Source: JBBSDV01 sp038240335
GTDB lineage: Bacteria; Chloroflexota; Dehalococcoidia; DSTF01; JACRBR01
Length of the DNA stretch: 10,366 bases
NCBI GenBank assembly: GCA_038240335.1
Contig: JBBSDV010000118.1
Location: 1-10,366 of the forward strand
Direction: 5' to 3'
Positions 5,523 to 10,366 of the stretch are shown here, piece after piece (positions within the stretch are counted from its first letter, which is position 1; each line of letters begins with the position of its first letter). Below the pieces are notes generated by a model. It worked only from the letters and a program-made list of their open reading frames with translations. It was not told where the DNA came from and did no database searches. A program made the translations under genes and the position numbers.

Positions 5523-6385
5523 CTTGCGGCGCGCCGCTCCCGACTCTTCGCAGCCAATTCTCGTGCCCGTTCGTCTTCCTGATGCATCGTGAGGACGGCG
5601 TAGATGAGGTTGCGCGAGGCGTTCGTCATCGCGTCAATGGCGCTGATCATGTTCTGGAGTCGCTTCTCATCGACAACAATCGCGCTGATATTGATGGTCC
5701 GCCGCTGCTCGTCAATGGACACCGAGGCGACTTGATCGCCGCGCAGCCCGATGCTGTCGAGCCATGCCGATTGCTTCATCATCGCCGCTCCGGCCCTCGA
5801 TTCACCGCTCGCCTGCGCCAGCGCGAGTGCCGCCCCCTCTCCCATCTCGCCAGTACGCTTGAGGTCGCCGAGCATCATCACCATCGCGCGCTTCAGGTCT
5901 CGGACGTCGCTCTTCGAGAGCGATGGACAGCGACGACCGATCTCCTCTGGCATCGGCAGGCCGAGGGCGTCGAGAATCTCCGGTTGCGGCGTAGTCGCCA
6001 TCTCCTGAAAGAAGGCCATCGCCGAGCTGCGATCGAGCTTAAACTCGAGCATTTGCCGCATGATCGGCTCGCGGCCGCGCTGCTTTAGCGCGGCATAGAG
6101 GCCGATGAGGTCGCCCGCGGCGAGCACGTACTGATCCATGATCGTCATCGCCAGCACCTTCCGGTGCGGCGGTGATTCCGTGACGAATGCCCGCAGGCAC
6201 GTCTCCGCGACGACGCGCCGGCTGGCGACCCCGAGCTCCGCATAGCTGCTGAGGAAGTCGATGTCGCGCGCTTGCATGAAGCCGGTGAAGCACTCGGCAC
6301 ACCGCAGCGCGCGCGTTCCGTCGGCATGGAACGACACCGGCCGCCCGCAATCACGGCACACCGCTTCGATGGAACTATCGCGCAC
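5519..6385 (-). CDS. Conserved-looking zinc-ribbon protein of unknown function
   Basis: I do not recognise this 288-residue protein. It opens with a zinc-ribbon: C10-x2-C13, a 15-residue spacer, then C29-x2-C32, in the setting VCRDCGRPV...RCAECFTGF. The remainder is mainly alpha-helical and rich in Met, Ala and Glu, with a predicted strand pair near 233-253 (ASVSIDE, INISAIVVDE) and a charged, Arg/Glu/Lys-rich C-terminal helix (about 268-288). No membrane segment or catalytic motif stands out. The start is GTG at 6385, eight bases after GAAGG. The last base pairs overlap the start of the P1 peptidase gene (TTGA), which suggests the two act in one process. A role as a nucleic-acid or protein-binding adaptor is possible but not shown. 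Confidence 0.8.
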   Translation of the reverse strand: MRDSSIEAVCRDCGRPVSFHADGTRALRCAECFTGFMQARDIDFLSSYAELGVASRRVVAETCLRAFVTESPPHRKVLAMTIMDQYVLAAGDLIGLYAALKQRGREPIMRQMLEFKLDRSSAMAFFQEMATTPQPEILDALGLPMPEEIGRRCPSLSKSDVRDLKRAMVMMLGDLKRTGEMGEGAALALAQASGESRAGAAMMKQSAWLDSIGLRGDQVASVSIDEQRRTINISAIVVDEKRLQNMISAIDAMTNASRNLIYAVLTMHQEDERARELAAKSRERRAAS

Positions 6386-6423
6386 GGGAAGAACCTTCCG
6401 ATTCGACGATCAGGTTCAACTAG

Positions 6424-6450
6424 CGTGTAAGGCGACACGTCGAATGTCAA
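6424..6450 (-). promoter_or_regulatory. Possible promoter of the zinc-ribbon/peptidase operon
   Basis: On the minus strand a perfect TTGACA (6450-6445) is followed after 15 bases by TACACG (6429-6424), about 40 bp before the GTG start. The spacer is two bases short and the -10 lacks its final T, so the call is tentative. Position relative to the gene supports it. Confidence 0.33.
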
Positions 6451-6487
6451 GCCACGCTCGATCTGGCTCGTCAGATCTCGCGCATTG

Positions 6488-6530
6488 TTACGGTCGGCTT
6501 AATCCGCGTTTAACATTCGTTTTCTATAGT
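6488..6530 (+). promoter_or_regulatory. Phased TTA repeats plus -10 box, candidate activator-dependent promoter
   Basis: TTAC at 6488, TTAA at 6499 and TTAA(C) at 6510 recur with an exact 11-bp period (steps 11 and 11). A -10 box TATAGT stands at 6525-6530, about ten bases after the last repeat. No -35 hexamer is present at the expected place, which the repeats occupy. This geometry matches promoters activated by PhoB/OmpR-family regulators. The repeats resemble those upstream of pstB. The downstream gene on the plus strand is the alpha/beta hydrolase. Confidence 0.5.
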
Positions 6531-6552
6531 GCCGCTGTAGGGCATGACTCAC

Positions 6553-6635
6553 GGTGCATTCGACCTCCTGCACCTGGGACTTCCGGCGGGGTCAGGACGC
6601 TCATACTTGTAAGGCCACATACTTAGCGTCCTGGC
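6553..6635 (+). other. Structured leader with two hairpins and a CATACTT direct repeat
   Basis: If transcription starts after the -10 at 6525-6530, the leader contains a 6-bp hairpin GGTGCA/TGCACC (6553-6558 with 6569-6574) whose loop carries CCTCC, and a 9-bp perfect stem CAGGACGCT/AGCGTCCTG (6593-6601 with 6625-6633). The 23-base loop of the second holds two copies of CATACTT (6602-6608 and 6618-6624). I do not recognise a known riboswitch or small RNA; SRP and 6S RNA were considered and not supported. Confidence 0.4.
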
Positions 6636-6661
6636 CCAGCCGTCCACCGAAAGAGCGCGAG

Positions 6662-6689
6662 ATCGCGAGAGCCAAGAGGCCCTCGCGAT
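6662..6689. repeat. Inverted repeat just upstream of the hydrolase, operator or terminator
   Basis: The arms ATCGCGAG (6662-6669) and CTCGCGAT (6682-6689) are perfectly complementary, with a further GCC/GGC pair inside around AAGA. Arm centres are 20 bp apart, two helical turns, and the right arm borders the -35 position of the proposed leaderless promoter. It could be a repressor operator or, in RNA, an 8+3 bp hairpin. There is no T-run. Confidence 0.45.
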
Positions 6690-6711
6690 TCCGTTTCCGA
6701 CGCAATCGCTC

Positions 6712-6717
6712 TAGACT
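6712..6717 (+). promoter_or_regulatory. Probable -10 box of a leaderless promoter for the hydrolase
   Basis: TAGACT fits the TAnnnT -10 pattern and ends six bases before the ATG, the spacing expected when transcription starts at the initiator codon. The hydrolase has no Shine-Dalgarno, which agrees with a leaderless message. A -35 (TTCCGT, 6689-6694, 17-bp spacer) is weak. Confidence 0.45.
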
Positions 6718-6723
6718 CCATCC

Positions 6724-7506
6724 ATGCCCTTCGCGCCTGTCAACGGCATCGACCTCTATTACGAGTCGCTTGGTGACGGACCCGCCGTCGTCTTCGCGCA
6801 CGGTGCCGGCGGCAACCACATGAGCTGGTGGCAGCAAATCCCTGTATTCTCGCAGCGCTTCCGCTGTATCACCTTTGATCACCGCGCGTTCGGGCTCTCT
6901 CGCGACGGCGAGGGCGAGGCGAAGCGGGGCCGGCGCGGGTTCCATGAGGACCTCCGCGACCTGCTCGACTTCCTCGAGATCCCGGAGGTGCGTATCGTCG
7001 CGCAATCGATGGGTGGACGCACCGCTGTCGGCTTCTCGTTGCTGAACCCAGGACGATGTAAGGCGATCGTATTCGCTGGCACCACGGGCGGGGCGATCGA
7101 CGACGGTGTGCGCCGGATGCAGGACGCATATCGCGACACGGAGATGGGACAACTGCCGCTGGGCAAGCGCTCCGTCTCTCCGCAGCTCAAGGAGCGGGCC
7201 GTGGCGCTCGAGTTCCTCTATCGTTCGATCGGCCGCCTCAATCCGCCGCGTCCGAAAGACTTTCTCGCACCGATCGCCGGCTATACGGGCAGCTCTTCCG
7301 AGCGCCTGGCGCAGTCGGGGATGCCGATCCTCTTCCTCGTCGGCGACCACGATGCCGTCACGCCGCCAGAGATCATCGAAGGCTGCCATCGAGCCGTTCC
7401 GGGCTCCCACCACGTGGTGATCGCGAACAGCGGCCATTCGACGTACTTCGAACAGCCTGACGCCTTCAACGCCGCCGTCTTGGAATTCCTGCAGTCGACG
7501 CTCTAG
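6724..7506 (+). CDS. Alpha/beta-fold hydrolase
   Basis: This 260-residue protein is an alpha/beta-hydrolase of the usual length. The oxyanion loop HGAGGN is at 26-31, the strand-turn FDHRAFGLS at 51-59, the nucleophile elbow AQSMGG with S95, the acid D210 in VGDHDAVTPP and the catalytic histidine H238 in NSGHST. The elbow has Ala in place of the first Gly of GxSxG, which is common. A short cap domain of about 60 residues lies between 125 and 190. The family includes esterases, enol-lactone hydrolases and haloperoxidase-like enzymes, and the substrate cannot be told from the sequence. It is the only plus-strand gene here and is convergent with the FKBP gene 32 bp away. Regulation may involve the phased repeats at 6488-6515 or a nearer leaderless promoter. 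Confidence 0.93.
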   Translation: MPFAPVNGIDLYYESLGDGPAVVFAHGAGGNHMSWWQQIPVFSQRFRCITFDHRAFGLSRDGEGEAKRGRRGFHEDLRDLLDFLEIPEVRIVAQSMGGRTAVGFSLLNPGRCKAIVFAGTTGGAIDDGVRRMQDAYRDTEMGQLPLGKRSVSPQLKERAVALEFLYRSIGRLNPPRPKDFLAPIAGYTGSSSERLAQSGMPILFLVGDHDAVTPPEIIEGCHRAVPGSHHVVIANSGHSTYFEQPDAFNAAVLEFLQSTL

Positions 7507-7508
7507 CC

Positions 7509-7520
7509 CGAGACGTCTCG
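7509..7520. terminator. Perfect 12-bp palindrome between convergent genes, weak terminator candidate
   Basis: CGAGACGTCTCG is self-complementary and lies in the 32 bp between the hydrolase stop and the FKBP stop. As RNA it gives only a four-base stem with a four-base loop and lacks a T-run, so it is at most a weak bidirectional stop. Confidence 0.25.
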
Positions 7521-7538
7521 TATCGTCAGTTGCTCGCG

Positions 7539-7886
7539 CTAGCCCACGCCGAGCAGCTCGACATCGAACACCAGCTCCGCGTTCGGCGGGATCGCCGCAC
7601 CGGCGCCTCGCGCGCCGTACCCCAGCTCCGGCGGAATATTAAGCGTGCGCTTGCCGCCGACCTTCATCGACATCACGCCCTCATCCCAGCCCTTGATCAC
7701 CTGCCCAATACCGATGTTGAACTCGAACGGCTGCCCACGGTCGACAGAGCTGTCGAACTTGTTGCCGTTCGTCAGACGGCCGGTGTAGTGCACCTTGACC
7801 TTCTTGCCCTTGGTTGGGGAATCGCCACCGCCGACTACGGTGTCGGTGTACCGTAGGCCGCTTGCCGTGGTGGTTTCGTCTGGCAT
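7539..7886 (-). CDS. FKBP-type peptidyl-prolyl cis-trans isomerase, cytosolic
   Basis: This 115-residue protein is essentially one FKBP domain and catalyses proline cis-trans isomerisation during folding. Active-site residues known from FKBP12 are present: Y34 in VHYTG, F44-D45 in KFDSS, F54 and F56 in PFEF, V63-I64 and W67 in QVIKGW, Y90 in ELGYGARG and F107 in ELVFDVELL. There is no signal peptide, so it should act in the cytoplasm. The ATG has AGGAG nine bases before it. The lipoprotein FKBP gene lies 87 bp upstream on the same strand and the two domains are clearly related, suggesting duplication and relocation of one copy. Confidence 0.95.
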   Translation of the reverse strand: MPDETTTASGLRYTDTVVGGGDSPTKGKKVKVHYTGRLTNGNKFDSSVDRGQPFEFNIGIGQVIKGWDEGVMSMKVGGKRTLNIPPELGYGARGAGAAIPPNAELVFDVELLGVG

Positions 7887-7915
7887 GGTGCTGCTCCTGT
7901 CATGCTCGTGCTTCG

Positions 7916-7942
7916 GATGCTGGCATCGATCGAACCAGCATC
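7916..7942. other. Intercistronic hairpin between the two FKBP genes
   Basis: GATGCTGG (7916-7923) and CCAGCATC (7935-7942) form a perfect 8-bp stem with an 11-base loop containing ATCGAT. It lies in the 87-bp gap between the FKBP genes and has no following T-run. It may partly end the lipoprotein message or stabilise its 3' end. Confidence 0.4.
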
Positions 7943-7973
7943 AACATGGGTGGCTGCGAGGGGACGTGGGCGC

Positions 7974-8576
7974 CTACGGCTGAACGCTCAGCAGTTCGAC
8001 GTCGAAGATGAGCGTCGCGTTCGCCGGAATCTTTGGCGGTGATCCGCGGGCCCCATAGCCCAGGGCTGCGGGGATGATGAGCCGTCGCTTGCCGCCGACC
8101 TTCATCGTCGCGACGCCGGTGTCCCAACCCTGAATCACTGAGTGCGTTCCGATCACAAAGTCGAACGGCAGGTTACGGTCACGCGAGCTATCGAATTTCG
8201 TACCGTTCGTGAGCCACCCCGTATATTGCACCTTGACGTGCTGCCCGGTTGCCGGCGAAGCCCCGTCGCCCACCTTCTCGTCGATGTAGCGCAGCGCTCC
8301 GTCGGTCTTGATGTCGCCCGTAAGTGCGGGAATACCCGGCGCGTTGCCGTCACTGAGTGGCGCGTCCGTCGTCGGCTGCGCTGCCGCGCTGGCCGCAGCC
8401 GCGGGCGTCGGTTGAGCCGCCGTCGTCGATTGTGCGCCGGGCGAACTGCCCGGCCGCACGCCTCCAGTCGACGGCGATGCCTGCGTCGATGGCGTCTTTC
8501 CGGTCGTCTTCGTATCGCTGCCGCACGCCACGAGCAGCGTGCTCGTCACGAGCGCCAGCATCAGTAGTAGCTTCAT
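7974..8576 (-). CDS. Lipoprotein FKBP-type peptidyl-prolyl cis-trans isomerase
   Basis: The 200-residue product begins with a lipoprotein signal: MKLLLMLALV, then the lipobox LVAC with the lipidated cysteine at C18. A flexible Thr/Ser/Pro/Ala-rich linker (about 19-80) tethers an FKBP domain (about 94-200). The domain keeps VQYTG, FDSS (F128, D129), PFDF, VIQGW with W151, LGYGARG with Y174 and LIFDVELL. It should act as a folding catalyst outside the cytoplasmic membrane. I set the start at 8576 because the signal peptide begins there and AGGAGG/GAGAGGG precede it; the longer frame adds 46 residues of non-signal sequence. A 6-bp hairpin (8594-8611) sits in the leader beside the AGGAGG. Confidence 0.93.
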   Translation of the reverse strand: MKLLLMLALVTSTLLVACGSDTKTTGKTPSTQASPSTGGVRPGSSPGAQSTTAAQPTPAAAASAAAQPTTDAPLSDGNAPGIPALTGDIKTDGALRYIDEKVGDGASPATGQHVKVQYTGWLTNGTKFDSSRDRNLPFDFVIGTHSVIQGWDTGVATMKVGGKRRLIIPAALGYGARGSPPKIPANATLIFDVELLSVQP

Positions 8577-8688
8577 GTGCCCTCTCTCCTCCTGCCGCAT
8601 CATTGTGCGGCGTGCGGGGAGGGGAGGCAAATTGGAGGTTGGCCTGGATGTTCGGGGGGTTGGCGACGGCACACGGACGAGCGGCGAT

Positions 8689-8922
8689 TCAGACGGAAGA
8701 CCGCTTGCTCGCATTCATCACTGTCACGCCGATCAGCCGCTCGTCCTTGTACCGCAGCAGCACGTCGCCGCCCGTAAGTTCCGAATCGTCCGCCGCGATG
8801 CCGGGCGCGAAATTCACGTAGAGGACATCCGCACCTTCGTCGTAGCTCGCGTCGATATGCTCCGGAAACTTCACGAGCACGGGAACGAGCCGCATGAGTT
8901 CTTCTACGATGGGACTCGTCAT
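8689..8922 (-). CDS. DUF2283 family protein, antitoxin-like
   Basis: This is a 77-residue protein with the DUF2283 pattern: SYDEGADVLYVNFAPG (about 26-41), a DSEL segment (46-49), DVLLRYKDERLIGVTVMNASKR (about 53-74). Members are small, mostly beta proteins that often sit next to a second short gene in pairs thought to behave like toxin-antitoxin modules. Here the ATG at 8922 overlaps the stop of the frameshifted upstream gene in ATGA, typical of coupled pairs. An N-terminal helix (about 4-18) precedes the domain. Family assignment is from motif memory; the antitoxin role is inference. Confidence 0.85.
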   Translation of the reverse strand: MTSPIVEELMRLVPVLVKFPEHIDASYDEGADVLYVNFAPGIAADDSELTGGDVLLRYKDERLIGVTVMNASKRSSV

Positions 8923-9212
8923 TGAGCATCGCCTCGAAGACGCGTCGGGCTTCGCTTCCGCACGTACGCCGTGATCACGAACCCGTCCGCGTGGTTCACT
9001 TCTCGATATGCTACAAGAATCCTCCGGTCGGCAAGCGGACGCACGGCGAGCAATGCGCCATGCGTTCCGTTAACCACCACCACCGATGCTCAACGGCCTG
9101 CATCAACTCGTCTTGGCGTCCGTCGAGCTCGGGGTGTCGCAGCACTATGTGCGCCCATCGCTCAGGCGGTAAGCCGCACCGGGATCCCGTTAACCGAGCT
9201 CGCGACGCGCAT
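8919..9212 (-). pseudogene. Toxin-like partner gene split by two compensating frameshifts
   Basis: The gene starts at the ATG at 9212 with GGAAGGG five bases upstream and reads MRVASSVNGIPVRLT, then hits a TGA. One extra base near 9161-9172 moves the frame so that PERWAHIVLRHPELDG and RQDELMQAVEH follow; one base lost near 9080-9087 restores the first frame, giving VVVNGTHGALLAVRPL and ending EVNHADGFVITAYVRKRS with the stop inside the next gene's ATG (ATGA). Joined, this is about 97 residues. The HI-x2-RHPEL and GFVITAY motifs recall small PBECR/RelE-like nuclease-type proteins that I remember beside DUF2283 genes. Either the gene is decaying or the assembly has two indel errors. Motif reading is direct; family name and toxin role are inference. 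Confidence 0.72.
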
Positions 9213-9256
9213 TCGTACCCTTCCGCTTGCGGGCGCTCGGCCTTCTGACCGGGATC

Positions 9257-10156
9257 CTACGCCGGCACCGGCGCCTGCAGCTTCGCGAGCAGCTTCTTCG
9301 TCGACACCACGTGGTGGTCCATCCGCATCTCCTTTGGCGGCACGCCGAGCGCCAGGCCAATCATCTGCGGTAGGTGGATGATCGGCAGGTCGATGTCGTA
9401 CTGCGTCACCGCCTTCGCCGCCGGCTGTTGTGCGTCGAGATTCAGGTGGCACAACGGGCACGGTGAGACGAGCGCGTCGGCTCCGAGATCCTGCGCCTCA
9501 TGGATGTGATTGCCGGCCTGCTTGAGCGAATTCTCGCGGTTGATCGTCAGCAGCGGAAAGCCGCAGCACTTCTTCGCGCCCTCGTAATCGACGACCGTGC
9601 CGCCGACTGCCTCGATCACCATCTCGAGATACTTGTCGCGGTCCGGGTGCTCCTCCTTGCCGAGGATCTGGCTCGGCCGCAGGATGTAGCAGCCGTAGAA
9701 CGGGCCGATGCGCAGCCCGGTCAGCGGCCGCGTCACCATCTTCGTGAGCCGATCGAGCCCGAAGTCCTCGACGAGAATCCACAGGAAGTTCTTGATCTCA
9801 AGACCCGGCGTGTAGTGCAACCCCTCGTCGGCGAGGATGGCGTTGATCTTCGCCAAATACTCGGGGTTCTTTGTCAGCTTGTCCTGCACCATGCTCTCGA
9901 TGCCCTGGCAGGTCGAGCAGATGTTCATCAGCGGCAGCCCAAGCTGCTGCGCCAGCGCAAACGTCCGCGCGTTGAGCGCGTCTCCCATCTCGGGATTCTG
10001 CTCCTGCAGCACGCCGGCGCCCGTACACGTCGCCTGATCGAGCTCGACCAGTTCCATGCCGAGCTCGCTCGCCACGCGGTTCGTCGCCATGTAAAGTTCC
10101 GGCGCCGCGCCTTTCGATACGCACCCCGGCCAGAATGCCCACTTCGTTGCCGCCAT
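9257..10156 (-). CDS. HdrB-like CCG-domain protein (heterodisulfide reductase subunit B / SdhE type)
   Basis: The 299-residue protein has two cysteine-rich CCG domains. The C-terminal one is complete: C156 in YGCYILRP, C197-C198-G199 in KKCCGFP and C233-x2-C236 in SPCPLC, the motif that binds the noncubane [4Fe-4S] cluster in HdrB. The N-terminal one has C12 in WPGCVSKG, C44 in ATCTGAG and C80-x2-C83 in CSTC, but the first Cys of the usual CC pair is T43. HdrB-like proteins transfer electrons to or from a thiol/disulfide or act as a quinone-linked subunit of succinate dehydrogenase-like enzymes; this sequence does not tell which. Its ATG overlaps the TAA of the upstream gene (TAATG) and GGAGG precedes it, so it is coupled to an HdrC-like partner. 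It is cytoplasmic; there is no signal peptide. Confidence 0.9.
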   Translation of the reverse strand: MAATKWAFWPGCVSKGAAPELYMATNRVASELGMELVELDQATCTGAGVLQEQNPEMGDALNARTFALAQQLGLPLMNICSTCQGIESMVQDKLTKNPEYLAKINAILADEGLHYTPGLEIKNFLWILVEDFGLDRLTKMVTRPLTGLRIGPFYGCYILRPSQILGKEEHPDRDKYLEMVIEAVGGTVVDYEGAKKCCGFPLLTINRENSLKQAGNHIHEAQDLGADALVSPCPLCHLNLDAQQPAAKAVTQYDIDLPIIHLPQMIGLALGVPPKEMRMDHHVVSTKKLLAKLQAPVPA

Positions 10157-10366
10157 TAGTCCTCCACCTTCGCCATCACTGGCTTCAACGACGCGGATTT
10201 GCGGATCACGTTGCGCACGCGATCCATGCCCTTCATCTTGTGCGATCCAGGCGCGCCCGGCGGCACCATCTGTGCGATCGGCAGCTTGCCAGCGCGCAGC
10301 ATCTTCAGCGCGCCCGGCATCTCCTTCATGATCCGCGGCAAGTTGAACATGCCGACCGAGCCCGGC
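10156..10366 (-). CDS. C-terminal tail of a probable HdrC-like iron-sulfur protein, 5' end off the right edge
   Basis: The last 69 residues of a longer gene are visible; the frame is open to the right edge, so the ATG at 10350 need not be its start. The tail reads GMFNLPRIMKEMPGALKM, a Pro/Gly-rich turn, KGMDRVRNVIRKSAS and ends VMAKVED. No cysteines remain in this piece, so the iron-sulfur ligands, if present, are outside. I call it HdrC-like because the HdrB-like gene starts inside its stop codon and such genes come in pairs; the LPRIMKEMPGAL stretch is in keeping with C termini of that group. An SdhB-like iron-sulfur subunit is an alternative. Confidence 0.55.
   Translation of the reverse strand, partial: PGSVGMFNLPRIMKEMPGALKMLRAGKLPIAQMVPPGAPGSHKMKGMDRVRNVIRKSASLKPVMAKVED

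Noticed and set aside
6586..6640. GGTCAGG followed by a stem, considered as SRP 4.5S RNA
   Set aside because: The conserved GGAAGGAGCAGCC part of the SRP apical loop is absent.
6601..7437. 278-codon open frame on the minus strand opposite the alpha/beta hydrolase
   Set aside because: It is the high-GC antisense shadow of a gene with a full catalytic triad. Its composition is Arg/Glu-rich and has no motif.
9067..9195. CCGTTAACC repeated at 9067-9075 and 9187-9195, and ACCGGGATCC at 9178-9187 and 9248-9257, as possible mobile-element or recombination repeats
   Set aside because: The first pair encodes VNG in the same gene and no target duplication or element structure is seen; the second is a single short repeat.

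Overview
The window is about 60% GC by eye and reads as an ordinary bacterial chromosome with tightly packed, mostly minus-strand genes. My best guess for the host is a Chloroflexota (green non-sulfur) relative. This rests on HdrB/HdrC-like subunits, a PstB-PhoU-response regulator block, a DUF2283 pair, leaderless-type promoters, and hairpins without U-tracts. That guess is weak; an actinobacterium-like high-GC lineage is not excluded. There are no rRNAs, tRNAs, CRISPR arrays or insertion sequences that I can support.

Layout, left to right. (1) 1-2179, minus: a phosphate-signalling operon transcribed pstB -> phoU -> OmpR/PhoB-family response regulator. The regulator runs off the left edge. 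A set of four helically phased TTA repeats lies just upstream of pstB and looks like a Pho-box type site. (2) 2342-3059, minus: an ArsN2-like GNAT acetyltransferase followed one base later by a DUF167/YggU protein. (3) 3060-3897, minus: intergenic DNA with a strong 48-nt hairpin, then two small membrane-protein genes (97 and 50 aa) closed by a good hairpin terminator. (4) 4479-6385, minus: a zinc-ribbon protein of unknown function coupled through a TTGA overlap to a P1-family (DmpA-like) self-processing aminopeptidase. (5) 6386-6723: the only divergent intergenic region, with phased TTA repeats like those upstream of pstB, a -10 box, several hairpins and a probable leaderless promoter for the sole plus-strand gene, an alpha/beta hydrolase (6724-7506). 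(6) 7539-8576, minus: two FKBP-type peptidyl-prolyl isomerases, one lipoprotein and one cytosolic. (7) 8689-10366, minus: the tail of an HdrC-like protein, an HdrB-like CCG-domain protein, then a small pair: a nuclease-toxin-like gene broken by two compensating frameshifts, and a DUF2283 gene whose start overlaps its stop.

Three points are the most unusual. First, the disrupted two-gene module at 8689-9212 only becomes visible when three reading-frame segments are joined. Second, phased TTA repeats occur both upstream of pstB and upstream of the alpha/beta hydrolase, which suggests they may share a phosphate regulon. Third, there are small membrane-protein genes, one below usual ORF length cut-offs. 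I see no clear evidence of a wholly new multi-gene system.
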